A stretch of DNA of 64,000 nucleotides, from contig NZ_CP087720.1 in NCBI RefSeq assembly GCF_020991085.1, positions 186,001-250,000 of the forward strand, given 5' to 3'. The DNA is from Roseomonas sp. OT10 (GTDB lineage Bacteria > Pseudomonadota > Alphaproteobacteria > Acetobacterales > Acetobacteraceae). Shown piece after piece: positions 51,093 through 60,121 of the stretch (within the stretch, counting starts at the first letter, position 1; every line of letters begins with the position of its first letter). The notes beneath the pieces were generated by a model. It worked only from the letters and a program-made list of their open reading frames with translations, did no database searches and was not told the DNA's origin. A program made the position numbers and the translations under genes.

Positions 51093-52124
51093 TCAGGCGG
51101 CTGTCCTGCCGCGATCTGGATTGAGCGGGCGTCGCCGCCCTGCACTGGCGGCGGCACGGTCCCAGAGGAAGTCCCCGGAGAAGCCGATGTGCTCCCAGGT
51201 CAGGGGCGAGGTGTGGGCGAGCAACTCGTCCGGCACTGCGCGGCCCTGAGCGCGCAGGTGCGCGACGGTATCGGTGATGTAGGTGGAGTTCCAGTATACG
51301 ATGGCGGCGATCACGAGGTTCAGCCCGGAGGCGCGGTACGGCTGTGCCTCATGGTTGCGGTCGGCGACGCGGCCCTGCTTGAAGGTGAACACCGCCTGGG
51401 CGAGCGCATGGCGCTGCTCGCTCTTGTTCAGGCCGGCCTGGCAGCGCTGGCGCAGTGCCGGGGATTCCAGCCAGTCGAGCATGAACAGGGTGCGCTCGAC
51501 GCGGCCCAGTTCCTGCAGCGCCAGATCGAGTTGGTTCTGCCGCCGGTAGGCGGCGAGCTTTCGCAGCATGGCGGAGGGCAATACGGTGTCGGCACGAAGC
51601 GAGGCGACCAGTCGCAGGACCTCGTCCCAATGCCCACGGATCACCTCCGCCTTGACCCGGCGCCCCAGCAGCGGGGCGAGTTCCTTGTAGGCCGAGGTCG
51701 GCGCGAGGGTAGCGAGCCTGCGGTCGGCGAAGTCGCGCAGCCGCGCAGCCGCGGGCAGAACCGGATGCCCAGCATGGCGCAGAGAATGAACACGTGGTCC
51801 GAGGCGCCACCCGTGTCGACGTAGTGCGTGTCGATCCGCAGCGCTGTGCCGTGGTGCAGCAGCCCGTCCAGCACGTACGGGGCCTCGTGGCTGGTGGCCG
51901 ACATGATGCAGGCGCTGTAGGGCCCGTGCTGGTCGGAGACGTGGGTGTAGAAGCCCAGGCCGGGGTCGGCGCCATAGCGGGCGTTGACCTCGCCGGCGGC
52001 GTCGCCGCGCCGGGCCGAGCGGAAGAATTGCCGGTCCGACGACGAGGTGGTGCCGTCGCCCCAGGCGGCGGCGACCGGCAGCGCGTGGTGTGCGTCGATG
52101 ATGCGCGCGAGCGTCGCCCGGTCC
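51093..52124 (-). pseudogene. tnpA: Tn3 TnpA 3' fragment with frameshift
   Basis: It covers the C-terminal third of TnpA, from ALARIIDAHHALP to the end. An 8-bp tandem duplication (GCGCAGCC at 51735-51742 and 51743-51750) breaks the frame at FCPRLR compared with the intact copy. Both halves otherwise align well with residues from about 650 to 985 of the intact protein. It is non-functional. Confidence 0.88.
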
Positions 52125-52126
52125 CG

Positions 52127-52267
52127 CCGAACCTCGTCCGCCACGTCGCCCCGCTCGGCTGGCAACACGTCGGCCTCACCGGCGACTACGTCTGGGCCGC
52201 CGACACCCAGCCCACCCCTGGCGCGCTCAGGCCGCTACGAGAGCGGCCCTCAATTCTCGCGGCATGA
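52127..52267 (+). pseudogene. C-terminal tail of a different Tn3-family transposase
   Basis: About 46 codons on the plus strand: LVRHVAPLGWQHVGLTGDYV, then WAADTQP and a stop at 52265. This is the standard C-terminal end of another Tn3-type TnpA (APLGWEHI...GDY). It abuts the inverted tnpA fragment tail to tail, so two elements recombined here. Confidence 0.7.
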
Positions 52268-52299
52268 GTTCCGCCTCCGTTCGCCCGAGCCGGACACTC

Positions 52300-52497
52300 A
52301 GCGCACTTTCGTGTCCTGACCCCAAGGCGGTCCGCGATCACACCGTTCGGCAGATCCGGCTCAGCATCGCCCATCAGCACGATACGGGCCCGCATCACCG
52401 CCGCCTGACCTGCGCTACGCCGACGGACCAGGCGCTGCAACGCCTCGCGCTCCTCCGCCGTCAGCACCACCGATGCCGCTTTCGGGCCGCGTCCCAT
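52300..52497 (-). pseudogene. IS630-type transposase, N-terminal fragment
   Basis: ATG at 52497. VVLTAEEREALQRLVRRRSA followed by AAVMRARIVLMGD matches the N-terminal helical part of IS630-family transposases. The similarity is lost after about residue 65, where the frame runs into unrelated sequence. The catalytic domain is absent. Confidence 0.65.
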
Positions 52498-52568
52498 GGT
52501 CGCCTCCCATCAGAGACGACCCACCCTACACCTCTATCAAAACGCCAACGAAATTCCGGTTCAGACCA

Positions 52569-53192
52569 CTAGTCCCAGCTTTCCGCGGGCACCCTGGCCA
52601 GGCTTCCCCCCGCCAGGGTCGAGAAGCGCCGGCCGTGCGGCGAGATGCTCTGGCGCGCGGCATCGACCATGGCGCGCAGGCGGTCCCGGTGGATGCGCCG
52701 CTCGCCGCACTCGGCCTCGCACAACGCGATCATCTCGCAGATCTGGGGCTTGAACCGCTTCGTCCGCCGCCAGTGCCGCGCGGCCGCCTCGACGACCCAG
52801 GCCGGGTAGCCGCCCAGATCCTCCGCCCAGTCGTCGGCCATCATCATCTCGATCTGCTGCGGCTGCGGCTCGACCCGGTAGTGCGAGATCAGCGCCAGCA
52901 GCCGTGCCAGCAGCTCGGCGCGGTCCATCGGCTCGAACCACGCTTCCACCGCCGTCAGATGCTCCTCGACACGCGCCAGGAGCGCGCGATCCGTGATCGG
53001 TGGCGCACGCCAGACCACCACCTCTCGGCTTGGGCCGCCTTCCGGAAAGACCAGGCGCGAGGAGACCACTCCACGCCGGAGCAGGCGAAGCACGTCCTCC
53101 GGTGGGGTCGGCCAGGGCGGGGCGGCTTCAGGGCGCGCGGGCGCCGGGGCACCCCTCCGTTCCTGCCGGATGGCGGAGGTCTGGCTCCTCAC
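52569..53192 (-). CDS. Replication-region hypothetical protein
   Basis: 207 residues. It starts with GTG at 53192, 3 bp after the stop of the winged-helix gene, so they form an operon. Features: LLARLLALISHYRVEPQPQQ (about residues 91-110), then EDLGGYPAWVVEAAARHWRR (about 122-141) and a Cys pair ICEMIALCEAECGERR. It resembles small proteins that sit beside helix-turn-helix replication factors in plasmids and prophages. No enzymatic motif. Confidence 0.6.
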   Translation of the reverse strand: MRSQTSAIRQERRGAPAPARPEAAPPWPTPPEDVLRLLRRGVVSSRLVFPEGGPSREVVVWRAPPITDRALLARVEEHLTAVEAWFEPMDRAELLARLLALISHYRVEPQPQQIEMMMADDWAEDLGGYPAWVVEAAARHWRRTKRFKPQICEMIALCEAECGERRIHRDRLRAMVDAARQSISPHGRRFSTLAGGSLARVPAESWD

Positions 53193-53195
53193 CGG

Positions 53196-54044
53196 TCAGA
53201 TCCTTCCGGCCAGGCGCGGGGCGGCGGCGGCGGCGGCCCAGGCGCTCATCCGCCCCTCCAGGCGCTCACCTCGGTCCGCGGGCCGCCTGGGGGCGTGCCA
53301 CGGCGGGCGAGGCCCGGCCCCCCCTTCCCTAACCCCTCCCGGGGCTCCGGAGGTGTTGCCCTGGCTGGCGCGGCGTCCCCCAGGGCCATGGTCCTCGATC
53401 AGCCAGGCGAGCCAGGCGTCCCCCAGGGCGGCGGGAGCGTAGCGGTAGCCCTTGGCCCGGCAGCGGTGCACGAACAGCGCGGCGTGTCCCAGCAGATCGG
53501 CCTCCGGACAGGCGCCCCGCCCCCGCTCCAGTTCCTCCTCGCTCGGCCGCCAGTCCTGGGGCACCTCCGTGACCGCGGGTCTTGCCGGCTCCCGTGACGG
53601 GGATGGGGCCTCGCTCGCGGCGCGCGGTTCAGGGCGTGTCTGACTCTGTTCAGGAACGGGCTGACTCTGGTCACCCCGGTGACGGGGGGAGTCCTGCATC
53701 GCATCGGGGGGAGTCACCGGGATGACGGTCCCGACGCCCGCCTCCGGCGGTTCGAGGCGCAGGCGGTACTCGCAGGAGGTGTTGCCGCCGTTCCGGCGCG
53801 AGCGGCCTGTCTTCTCCAGGAAGCCTTCGGCCGCCAGCCGGGCTACGACGCCGTTCACCCAGGGGCGGCTGCGACGGAGATGCCGGGCCAGAGTCGCCTG
53901 GGACGGGTCGCACCGCCCCGCCTCGTCGGCATAGGTGGCCATGGCCGCCATCACGCAGAAGCGGTCCGCATCCATCCCGGGGTGAAGCAGCCACCAGGCG
54001 GGGACCCTGCCCCACCGCGTCACCATGCCGTTCCTGCCATTCAT
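53196..54044 (-). CDS. Winged-helix protein of the replication region
   Basis: 282 residues. ATG 54044 has GGAGGTG upstream. The N-terminal helix-turn-helix domain is clear: GRCDPSQATLARHLRRSRPW then VNGVVARLAAEGFLEKTGRS (about residues 43-82), as in plasmid and phage replication proteins. The rest is low-complexity Pro/Arg-rich linker and a helical C-terminus. It is divergent from the iteron array. It probably binds the origin region or regulates copy number. Confidence 0.7.
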   Translation of the reverse strand: MNGRNGMVTRWGRVPAWWLLHPGMDADRFCVMAAMATYADEAGRCDPSQATLARHLRRSRPWVNGVVARLAAEGFLEKTGRSRRNGGNTSCEYRLRLEPPEAGVGTVIPVTPPDAMQDSPRHRGDQSQPVPEQSQTRPEPRAASEAPSPSREPARPAVTEVPQDWRPSEEELERGRGACPEADLLGHAALFVHRCRAKGYRYAPAALGDAWLAWLIEDHGPGGRRASQGNTSGAPGGVREGGAGPRPPWHAPRRPADRGERLEGRMSAWAAAAAAPRLAGRI

Positions 54045-54149
54045 CCGGCACCTCCATGGGCCACCCAATGCGGCCCGACGAGCGATGCCAAGACCGCCGG
54101 GCCAAGCCGGTCAAAGGGAAAAATCCCCCCGTATGAAGGGCTTGGTCGC

Positions 54150-54790
54150 GATCCTGACGGAGAATCGCGCTCGCCATGACGGCGGAAGGCGCGCTTGTGA
54201 CGGAGGTACGCGCGCCTCGCCGGGCCCGAGTCCGCGACTCGGGGTATGACGGAGAACCGCGCGCCTATGACGGAAAGCCTCGCGGCTTGCATTGCCCTCG
54301 TGTCCGCCATGCCCGTGGGCACGGCCCCGGCATGACGGAATCCCGCGCACCTTGGTGGCCGGCGGCCTTTCCCGTCTTCCAGGCGCCTCGCCTGGGGCCT
54401 GGAAAGCGCGCGGCCTTCCGTCATGTCGCGCCTGGCGCGACAGGGCTTGTCCTCCCCCTCCTCCGGGCTGGTGATCCAGGCGCGCGGTTCTCCGTCATGT
54501 TGCTCCCGCCCTCCCATGGCCCGCTCGTCCACCGGACGCGGAAAACCCCGCGTTCCACGCCCCCGGCAGGGGGCGGCATGACGGAGAACCGCGCGCCTTG
54601 CGCCGGCTGGGACCGGAGCGCAGCGCCATGGCGAGGCAGATCGGGCGAATCCGCCTGAGTTCGGTTTCGGGCATGGGCATTCCCCGGGTTGCCCTGCCGT
54701 CGGGAAGGGCCCCGATCCTGCAAGCGCGCGGCCTACCGTCATAGGCGCGCGGCTTTCCGTCATGCACGCGCGCTTCCCCGTCATGCCCTT
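54150..54790. repeat. Iteron array, probable plasmid origin
   Basis: About twelve copies of a roughly 22-bp repeat, consensus TATGACGGAAAACCGCGCGC. Forward copies start near 54153, 54175, 54197, 54245, 54267, 54331 and 54578; inverted copies end near 54425, 54499, 54743, 54764 and 54786. They lie directly upstream of the RepA gene. Iterons bind the initiator, so this is the likely oriV and copy-control site. The open frame through the repeats on the minus strand is an artefact. Confidence 0.82.
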
Positions 54791-54878
54791 CCCACCCCAT
54801 CGGCGGGTCCACCTTGCCCGGACAACAGTGGAACAGGCAGGGTGGTCCGCCGCGTGACCGGCAGAGGAGGCCAGGGCG

Positions 54879-56006
54879 ATGATGCAGCGCGCGACCCCGA
54901 AGATCCCGCTCCGGCAGGATCCGCCCCTGCAGATCACCCTGTTCGAGACGGACGACGACGGGCGCTACAGCAACACGATCGATCTCTACGATCTGGCGCC
55001 GCGCTTCGTGTTCTATACCGAGAGCCGCAAGGAGGGGAGCTACCTCAAGAGCATCCGCCGCCAGTTCGAGCACGGCGGCCTCCCCTACTCCCTGCTGCTG
55101 CGGCCCGGACGCATCGTGCGGTCGGATGGCACGGAGCGGGAGCAGTTCCCGGGCGAGCGCGAGCAGATCGTCGAGGCGGTGATCCACCGCCTGGCCACGG
55201 ATCGCGGCAAGCTAACGGTGAACAACGAGAAGGTCCGGCTGACCTTCACCATGTACGAGATCCGCGAGGAACTGCGGAAGGTGCGCCACCTCTTCGCGAT
55301 CGAGGAGATCAAGGACGCCCTCACCATCCTGCACACCGCGGTGGTGGAGATCACCCGGGTGGACAAGAAGTCCACGCAGGTCATGTCCTCGTCCAGCTTC
55401 CCCGTCCTGGCGCTTCGCCGTCGCGAGGACGAGGACCGCGCCTATCTTGAGTTCAACCCACTGGTGGAAGGGGCCATCAAGGACCTTCGCTACCGTCACA
55501 TGAACTACGAGTGGCTGATGCGCATCAGCCATCCGCTGTCGCGCTGGCTCTACAAGCGGCTTTGCCAGACCTTCGGCAACGTGACGGGGATCGGGCCCGC
55601 CATCGTGCCGACCGCGAGTATGACCGCCATGGAGATCGCCCGCGATGGCGGCGTCGCGCCCCGCTCCCGGCCGCGCGACACGCTGCGCAACGTCGGGAAT
55701 GCCGTGGATATCCTGGTCAAGCAGGGGATCATCGAGCAGGTGGAGGGCGAGGTCATCCGCGAAGGGCGCAAGAACGTCGACATCCTGTTCGACTTCGTGC
55801 CCACGGCGACGTTTCTGGAGGAGATCCGCCGTTCCGACCGGCTCTATCGCGACGCCCACCGGCGGATGACCGAGGCGGGCGGCGAGAGGCCCGACCGCTT
55901 CGTGCGGGTGGACCGCGGCATCACCGCCCGCGTGCGTGCGGAGCGCCGTCAGCTCGCGCTGCTCTCGGACGACAGCAAGGCCGCCGTGGCCGCCACCGGA
56001 GGCTGA
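54879..56006 (+). CDS. repA: Plasmid replication initiator RepA-like protein
   Basis: 375 residues. It matches alphaproteobacterial RepA-type initiators by TIDLYDLAPRFVFYTESRKE (about residues 30-49), then YLEFNPLVEGAIKDLRYRHM (about 189-208) and SHPLSRWLYKRLCQTFGNV, and by the tandem winged-helix layout. The start ATG follows GGCGATG; a second ATG is immediately next to it. It lies just downstream of the iterons it should bind. The C-terminus is basic. It initiates plasmid replication. Confidence 0.82.
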   Translation: MMQRATPKIPLRQDPPLQITLFETDDDGRYSNTIDLYDLAPRFVFYTESRKEGSYLKSIRRQFEHGGLPYSLLLRPGRIVRSDGTEREQFPGEREQIVEAVIHRLATDRGKLTVNNEKVRLTFTMYEIREELRKVRHLFAIEEIKDALTILHTAVVEITRVDKKSTQVMSSSSFPVLALRRREDEDRAYLEFNPLVEGAIKDLRYRHMNYEWLMRISHPLSRWLYKRLCQTFGNVTGIGPAIVPTASMTAMEIARDGGVAPRSRPRDTLRNVGNAVDILVKQGIIEQVEGEVIREGRKNVDILFDFVPTATFLEEIRRSDRLYRDAHRRMTEAGGERPDRFVRVDRGITARVRAERRQLALLSDDSKAAVAATGG

Positions 56007-56073
56007 GTTCCGCGCCCACGTCGCCGGGAGATGGGGGCGCAGGGCGCCTTCCACCGCATCGGCGGCGGAATGC

Positions 56074-56670
56074 TCAGTCTCTCCCCGGCCTGCTGGTCAG
56101 CGCGGCTTCGATCCGCCGCAGCTCATCCTCCAGGCGGTCACGCTCCCGTTGCAGCTTCTCGCGCCGGGCCAGGAGCGACTGCCGCGTCTCGACCGGTTCC
56201 GCACCCTGGTTCCGGCGCCAGGCCACCAGCTCCGCCCGGCGCAGTTCGGGCCGGATCAGCCCTTCAGCCTCGGCTTGGCGAAGCAGCGGCGGGTCCAGGG
56301 TGCTGAGCAGGTAGATGGTGGAATAGCTGCCCGGCAGCCGTTCCACGGGGATGGCCTTCTGCCGGTCCATCTCGATGGCCCAGCGCGCGGCCTCGCGCAA
56401 CTGGTAGGCGGTGCGGCCCGAGAAGGGCAGATGCGCCTCGACGGCCGCGATGTATTCGCCGTGCGGCAGCATGTCCTTGGCCCGGATGAGCAGGCGGCCG
56501 ATATCGAGGAAGGTGTTCTGCGCCCGCGACCACAGAAGGGTGATCTCCGCGACGAACTCGTCCGCCCGCCTGGGTTCCGCCTTGGCGACCTGCAGGGCAT
56601 GAACGCGCGCATCGCCCTCCAGCAGCACTGGCTCCGGTGCCTGATCGAGCTTAAGCCGTTTGGCTGACAC
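56074..56670 (-). CDS. ParA partner protein (DUF3102-like)
   Basis: 198 residues. The central region, TFLDIGRLLIRAKDMLPHGE (about residues 53-72), followed by FSGRTAYQLREAARWAIEMD, is a helical DNA-binding-like segment seen in DUF3102-type and ParB-like plasmid proteins. A coiled coil ends the protein (REKLQRERDRLEDELRRIEA). It overlaps the 3' end of parA by 20 bp, so it is the second gene of a partition operon. It is likely the centromere-binding partner, although no ParB nuclease-like domain is present. Confidence 0.7.
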   Translation of the reverse strand: MSAKRLKLDQAPEPVLLEGDARVHALQVAKAEPRRADEFVAEITLLWSRAQNTFLDIGRLLIRAKDMLPHGEYIAAVEAHLPFSGRTAYQLREAARWAIEMDRQKAIPVERLPGSYSTIYLLSTLDPPLLRQAEAEGLIRPELRRAELVAWRRNQGAEPVETRQSLLARREKLQRERDRLEDELRRIEAALTSRPGRD

Positions 56671-57331
56671 GAGACTTCCCCTTCCTCTTGCCTGACCTGG
56701 CGGCCTTCAGGCCCAATCGGCCTGAGACGAACTCCCAGACGGCGCGCATCTCCTCCGCGCCCGGATGGGTCGGCACGTCGACAAGGCTGAGACCCTTGGC
56801 ACCGGCGCGCGCATAGTCGGTGCGATCCGCCACCTCCACCGGGCACAGCTCACCGGCTTCTAGCAGGAAGCGCTTGACCGCGTTGATGTTCACGCGCGGC
56901 TTGACGAAGTTCAGGACCGCCACGGCCGGGCGTCCCTCCGCGGTCAGGTGGCGCAGGAACGGTGCCACCGATTCCGCGTCGTCGAAGGAGACGCGGGAAG
57001 GCACGATGATCAGATGGGCCGCCGCGAGCAACGCGCCGAAGGCTGCCGGCTGGGTTTCTATGCTCGGCGGCGTGTCGATGAAGAGCACGTCCGTCTCCTC
57101 GAACTCGGCGTCGTCGATCAGCGCATCGGCGTCCGCCCAAGCGACCTTGTAGTGGGCGATCTGCGGGACATCTTTCGGACGGCGCCGGGCCCAGATGGTC
57201 AGCGTCGCCTGGGGGTCGAGATCGGCGGTGGCAACCCGCAGGCCGGCATGTGCGGCAGCAGCAGCCAAGTTCCGCGACAGGAGGGACTTTCCGGACCCCC
57301 CCTTCGGGCTGCACACCAGTATCCTCAGCAC
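56651..57331 (-). CDS. parA: ParA-family partition ATPase
   Basis: 226 residues. Deviant Walker A CSPKGGSGKSLLSRNLAAAA (about residues 7-26), Walker B-like DVLFIDTPPS (about 81-90) and the region LIIVPSRVSFDDAESV. The start is GTG at 57331 with GGGGAGG 8 bp upstream; the frame continues to 57406, but there the context is poor. ParA positions plasmid copies at division with its DNA-binding partner, encoded next. The parS site was not found by eye. Confidence 0.9.
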   Translation of the reverse strand: MLRILVCSPKGGSGKSLLSRNLAAAAAHAGLRVATADLDPQATLTIWARRRPKDVPQIAHYKVAWADADALIDDAEFEETDVLFIDTPPSIETQPAAFGALLAAAHLIIVPSRVSFDDAESVAPFLRHLTAEGRPAVAVLNFVKPRVNINAVKRFLLEAGELCPVEVADRTDYARAGAKGLSLVDVPTHPGAEEMRAVWEFVSGRLGLKAARSGKRKGKSRVSQTA

Positions 57332-57955
57332 GGCCAACGCCTCCCCGTTGCTGCCCCAAACGGCCTGTAGCATGCAGCTTGGGCGGCCGCCTAGCGAGGG
57401 TTCCAAAAGACTGACCCAGAGGTAGCTTGAAGAGGACTAGGTGCAGCCGAAGGAGGGGTTGTCGTTTTAGGCGGCAGGTCCGCAGCGGGCGCTGAGGCTG
57501 ACGGAGGGGGCGGCATCGAGATGATGGTCAGATGTTTGGCAAGGACCATGCTCTTGGGACCGTGCCGGTAATCTCGCCAGCATGTTGGCCGGGAGCCTGG
57601 AATGTTTAACCGGTCAGTCTTTTCAAGCGGACCGCTTTACGAGGGCCCGGGCCTCGCAGGCGGAATCTGTCATTCGTGGGCTTCTCCCGATGAGGGCCGC
57701 TCACAGTGTGGGATCATCGCTAGGATACGTCTCACGGCGCTCGGAACTGCGGCAGGGCCGGTAGGTGGCGCGCCCGCCGCTGAAGGTCCCGTTGCTGGTG
57801 CTATGCGTCATGCTAGTGCGAAACATGGAACGGCTGGGCGGGGTAGTGAGGCAAAGCATTACAGCCGCGCACTCAGCGCCGCGGACAATGCCGCCAGGCC
57901 TTGAGCCCTTGCGACCGAGGGCCACGCCCTGACCGTAGATCTGAGACTCCATGAC
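57332..57955. other. Intergenic region between parA and the kdpA fragment
   Basis: 624 bp. Open frames exist on both strands but show no family features. It should hold the parA promoter and possibly parS. I see no clear inverted or direct repeats that would mark the centromere, nor a terminator. Confidence 0.35.
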
Positions 57956-58636
57956 ATGACACCGTCCGGTTGGGCGAAGATCGCGCTCGTTCTCGCCGCC
58001 CTGGCCCAGGGCCGTCTCGGGCCCGCCGCGGCCCTCGATGCCCGCCTGCTGAGCCTCGCCGGGGTGGACCCGTCGTGCGGCCAGAACTGGCTCGGCTACC
58101 TGCTGGCCATGCTGGCCTTCAACGCGGCGGGCTTCGCGCTCCTCTACGCGATCCTGCGGCTGCAAGGGGTGCTGCCGCTGAACCCGCAGGGCTTCGCCGG
58201 CATCCCGCCCTGGCTGGCGCTGAACACCGCCGTCTCCTTCGTCACCAACACGAACTGGCAGGCCTACAGCGGCGAGGCGGCGATGTCGCACCTGTCGCAG
58301 ATGGCGGGGCTGGCGGTGCAGAACTTCCTCTCCGCCGCCACCGGCCTCGCGCTCGCCTTCGCGGTCGCGCGCGCCTTCGCCGGCGGCGGGCTGCGGGAGC
58401 TGGGCAACTTCTGGGCGGATGCGACGCGGGTGACGCTGTGGCTGCTGCTGCCCCTGGCGCTGCTCGCGGCCTTCGCCTTCGTCGCCATGGGCGTGCCGCA
58501 GACGCTGGCGGCCGCCGTCACCGCCGCCACCCCGGACGGCGCGGAGCAGGCGATCGCGCTGGGCCCCGTCGCCTTCCAACTCGCCATCAAGCATCTCGGG
58601 ACCAATGGCGGCGGCTTCTTCGGCGTGAACTCGCTG
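57956..58636 (+). pseudogene. kdpA: Potassium-transporting ATPase subunit KdpA, fragment
   Basis: It shows clear KdpA sequence: [40 protein letters not shown] and [14 protein letters not shown], with several membrane helices. About 226 codons remain of a normal 560-600. It seems to lack a block near the N-terminus as well, and the C-terminal two thirds are replaced after GVNS by unrelated sequence. Kdp takes up potassium together with KdpB and KdpC, which are absent here. It is a dead remnant of a chromosomal operon. Confidence 0.85.
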
Positions 58637-58728
58637 CATCGTAGGGATGCAGGTTCGCAGCCACGTAGCGTACGCCGATGTCGCGGTGCGTCGCTCGCTC
58701 GATCCGCCGTGAAGAGAGGATGCCGTTA

Positions 58729-59835
58729 GCCTAGCTGTCTGGTTGTGAGACCTCCTTGGTAGCTTCAGCGACGAGGCGTGCCTGGGCGATGTTGCTCGGA
58801 CCGGCATGACCTTCGGGCTTGCCGCGGGCGAGCTCGCGGTGGGCCTTGAGGCGTTCGGCGACGACCTGGCTGGGCATTCTGCCATCGAGCACGCGCTGGC
58901 GGCGGGCGTTGTAGGCGGTGTTGAAGCCGCGGAGCAGTTGCTCGAGCTGCTGGTGCGAGTGGACAGTGATGCCGAGCACCTCGCTGCTGATGCGGCCGTT
59001 GAAGCGCTCGGCCATGCCGTTGGTCTGCGGCGTACGAGGCCGGGTGTGCCGGTACTCGGCGCCGAGGTCGGCGCAGGCCCTGGCGAAGGCGGCGGTGAAG
59101 CAGCTGCCGTTGTCGGTCAGCACGTAGGTGAGGCGGAAGGGGAAGGCGGCCGCGGCCTCGCGCAGGAAGGCGATAGCGCTCCTCTCCGTCTCGTCGTCCT
59201 TGACCGCGAGATGGACGGAGCGCGAGTGGCGGTCGATGGTGACGAAGAGGTAGCGCTTGCGCTGCTCGCCGGCGATGGTCCGCAGCTTGGGCAGGTGCTT
59301 GATGTCGATATGAACGAAGCCGAGGTCGTAATCCCGGAAGGTGCCCTGGCCCTTGGCTGGCGCGGCGGAGGGCGGCAGCGGCCGACGGCTAATCCCCTCG
59401 GCCTTGAGGATGCGCCAGACGCTGTCGCGGTTGAGGTGCGGCAGGAAGTGGGTGACCACGAAGGTGAGGTCGTCGAGGGCGAAGTGGGTGGCCCGGCGCA
59501 GGGCGCAGACCACCGCCCGCTCTTCGTCGGTGGCCTTCCAGGGCAGCCGGTGAGGCCTGGCCGAGCGGTCCAGGCACGCGCCAACCCTGCGCTTGCGCCA
59601 TTTGCGGATGGTCTCGGCAATCACCTCGTAGCGCCCGGCCAGAGTGCCGCTGGGCTCGGTCGAGCGGGCGATCTCGACGCGGATCGCAGGCGTGGTGCGG
59701 GCATTCGGATGGATCTGGAGCATGGCTTATCTCCGTCCCCGCAGGGCGCGAGGCAGGCGCTCGAACCGGTAGGCGCACTCTACAATCGCTACCCCAACCG
59801 GGTCCCAACAATGTTCCGCAACCTGACAGCTAGGC
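58729..59835 (-). mobile_element. IS481-family insertion sequence
   Basis: Ends share GCCTAGCTGTC-GGTTG, with one mismatch, in inverted orientation (58729-58744 and 59820-59835). It contains one transposase. The insertion is within an IS1182 remnant at the right side. The exact target duplication could not be settled because the end sequence is itself palindromic (CTAG). Confidence 0.8.
58731..59723 (-). CDS. IS481-family transposase
   Basis: 330 residues. N-terminal helix-turn-helix (LAGRYEVIAETIRKWRKRR, about residues 28-46), then the rve DDE domain: FVHIDIKHLPKL (first Asp, about 135-146), YVLTDNGSCFTAAFARAC (second Asp, about 203-220) and RTPQTNGMAERFNGRISSEV (Glu, about 233-252). Intact. 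The TAG stop is formed within the terminal repeat. Confidence 0.93.
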   Translation of the reverse strand: MLQIHPNARTTPAIRVEIARSTEPSGTLAGRYEVIAETIRKWRKRRVGACLDRSARPHRLPWKATDEERAVVCALRRATHFALDDLTFVVTHFLPHLNRDSVWRILKAEGISRRPLPPSAAPAKGQGTFRDYDLGFVHIDIKHLPKLRTIAGEQRKRYLFVTIDRHSRSVHLAVKDDETERSAIAFLREAAAAFPFRLTYVLTDNGSCFTAAFARACADLGAEYRHTRPRTPQTNGMAERFNGRISSEVLGITVHSHQQLEQLLRGFNTAYNARRQRVLDGRMPSQVVAERLKAHRELARGKPEGHAGPSNIAQARLVAEATKEVSQPDS

Positions 59836-60036
59836 GTAGATCAGGAGCGCCAGCAGCAGCCGCGGATGGTACTGCGCCTTGCCGCCGGGCAGCGCCCGCA
59901 CCTCGAAGGCTCCGAGCGGCGCTCGCTCCGCTGCCGCGACCACGAAATGCGCCACGTCATCCGCCGGGAGCCAGTCCTTGGCATCCGGCGGCGGCAGGAA
60001 CGCCTGGTCACGGCTGAACGGGATGAACTGCGCCAT
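59836..60036 (-). pseudogene. IS1182-type transposase, N-terminal fragment
   Basis: ATG at 60036. The translation starts MAQFIPFSRDQAFLPPPDAK, then DWLPADDVAHFVV and ALPGGKAQYHPRLLLALLIY, which is the conserved N-terminal region of IS1182 transposases. It stops at the IS481 junction. The remaining catalytic part is absent. Confidence 0.82.
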
Positions 60037-60121
60037 GCCCGCCAGATTCGCCGATCTCAGCCCAGATGGGAATCCGACAGGCTGCTAGCTTGCGTCGGAA
60101 TACGCAGCCAGGGGAGGAACA

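Larger units (their letters stand above)
51037..52124 (-). mobile_element. Tn3-family transposon remnant
   Basis: The right-hand inverted repeat plus about 1.03 kb of the 3' part of tnpA, closely related to the intact element at 15213-18999 but inverted. The homology stops near 52122-52125, where a fragment of another Tn3-type transposase begins on the opposite strand. Confidence 0.85.

Noticed and set aside
54150-54790. CRISPR array
   Set aside because: The regular repeats are about 22 bp with variable, sometimes zero spacing and both orientations, next to repA. No cas genes are present. They are iterons.
54041-54937. Long minus-strand ORF of 298 codons across the origin
   Set aside because: Its translation is built from the iteron repeats (MTESRAP, MTENRAP and similar). 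It is an artefact of the repeat length and GC content.
57701-58885. 394-codon ORF antisense to the kdpA fragment
   Set aside because: Low-complexity translation opposite a clearly recognisable KdpA frame.
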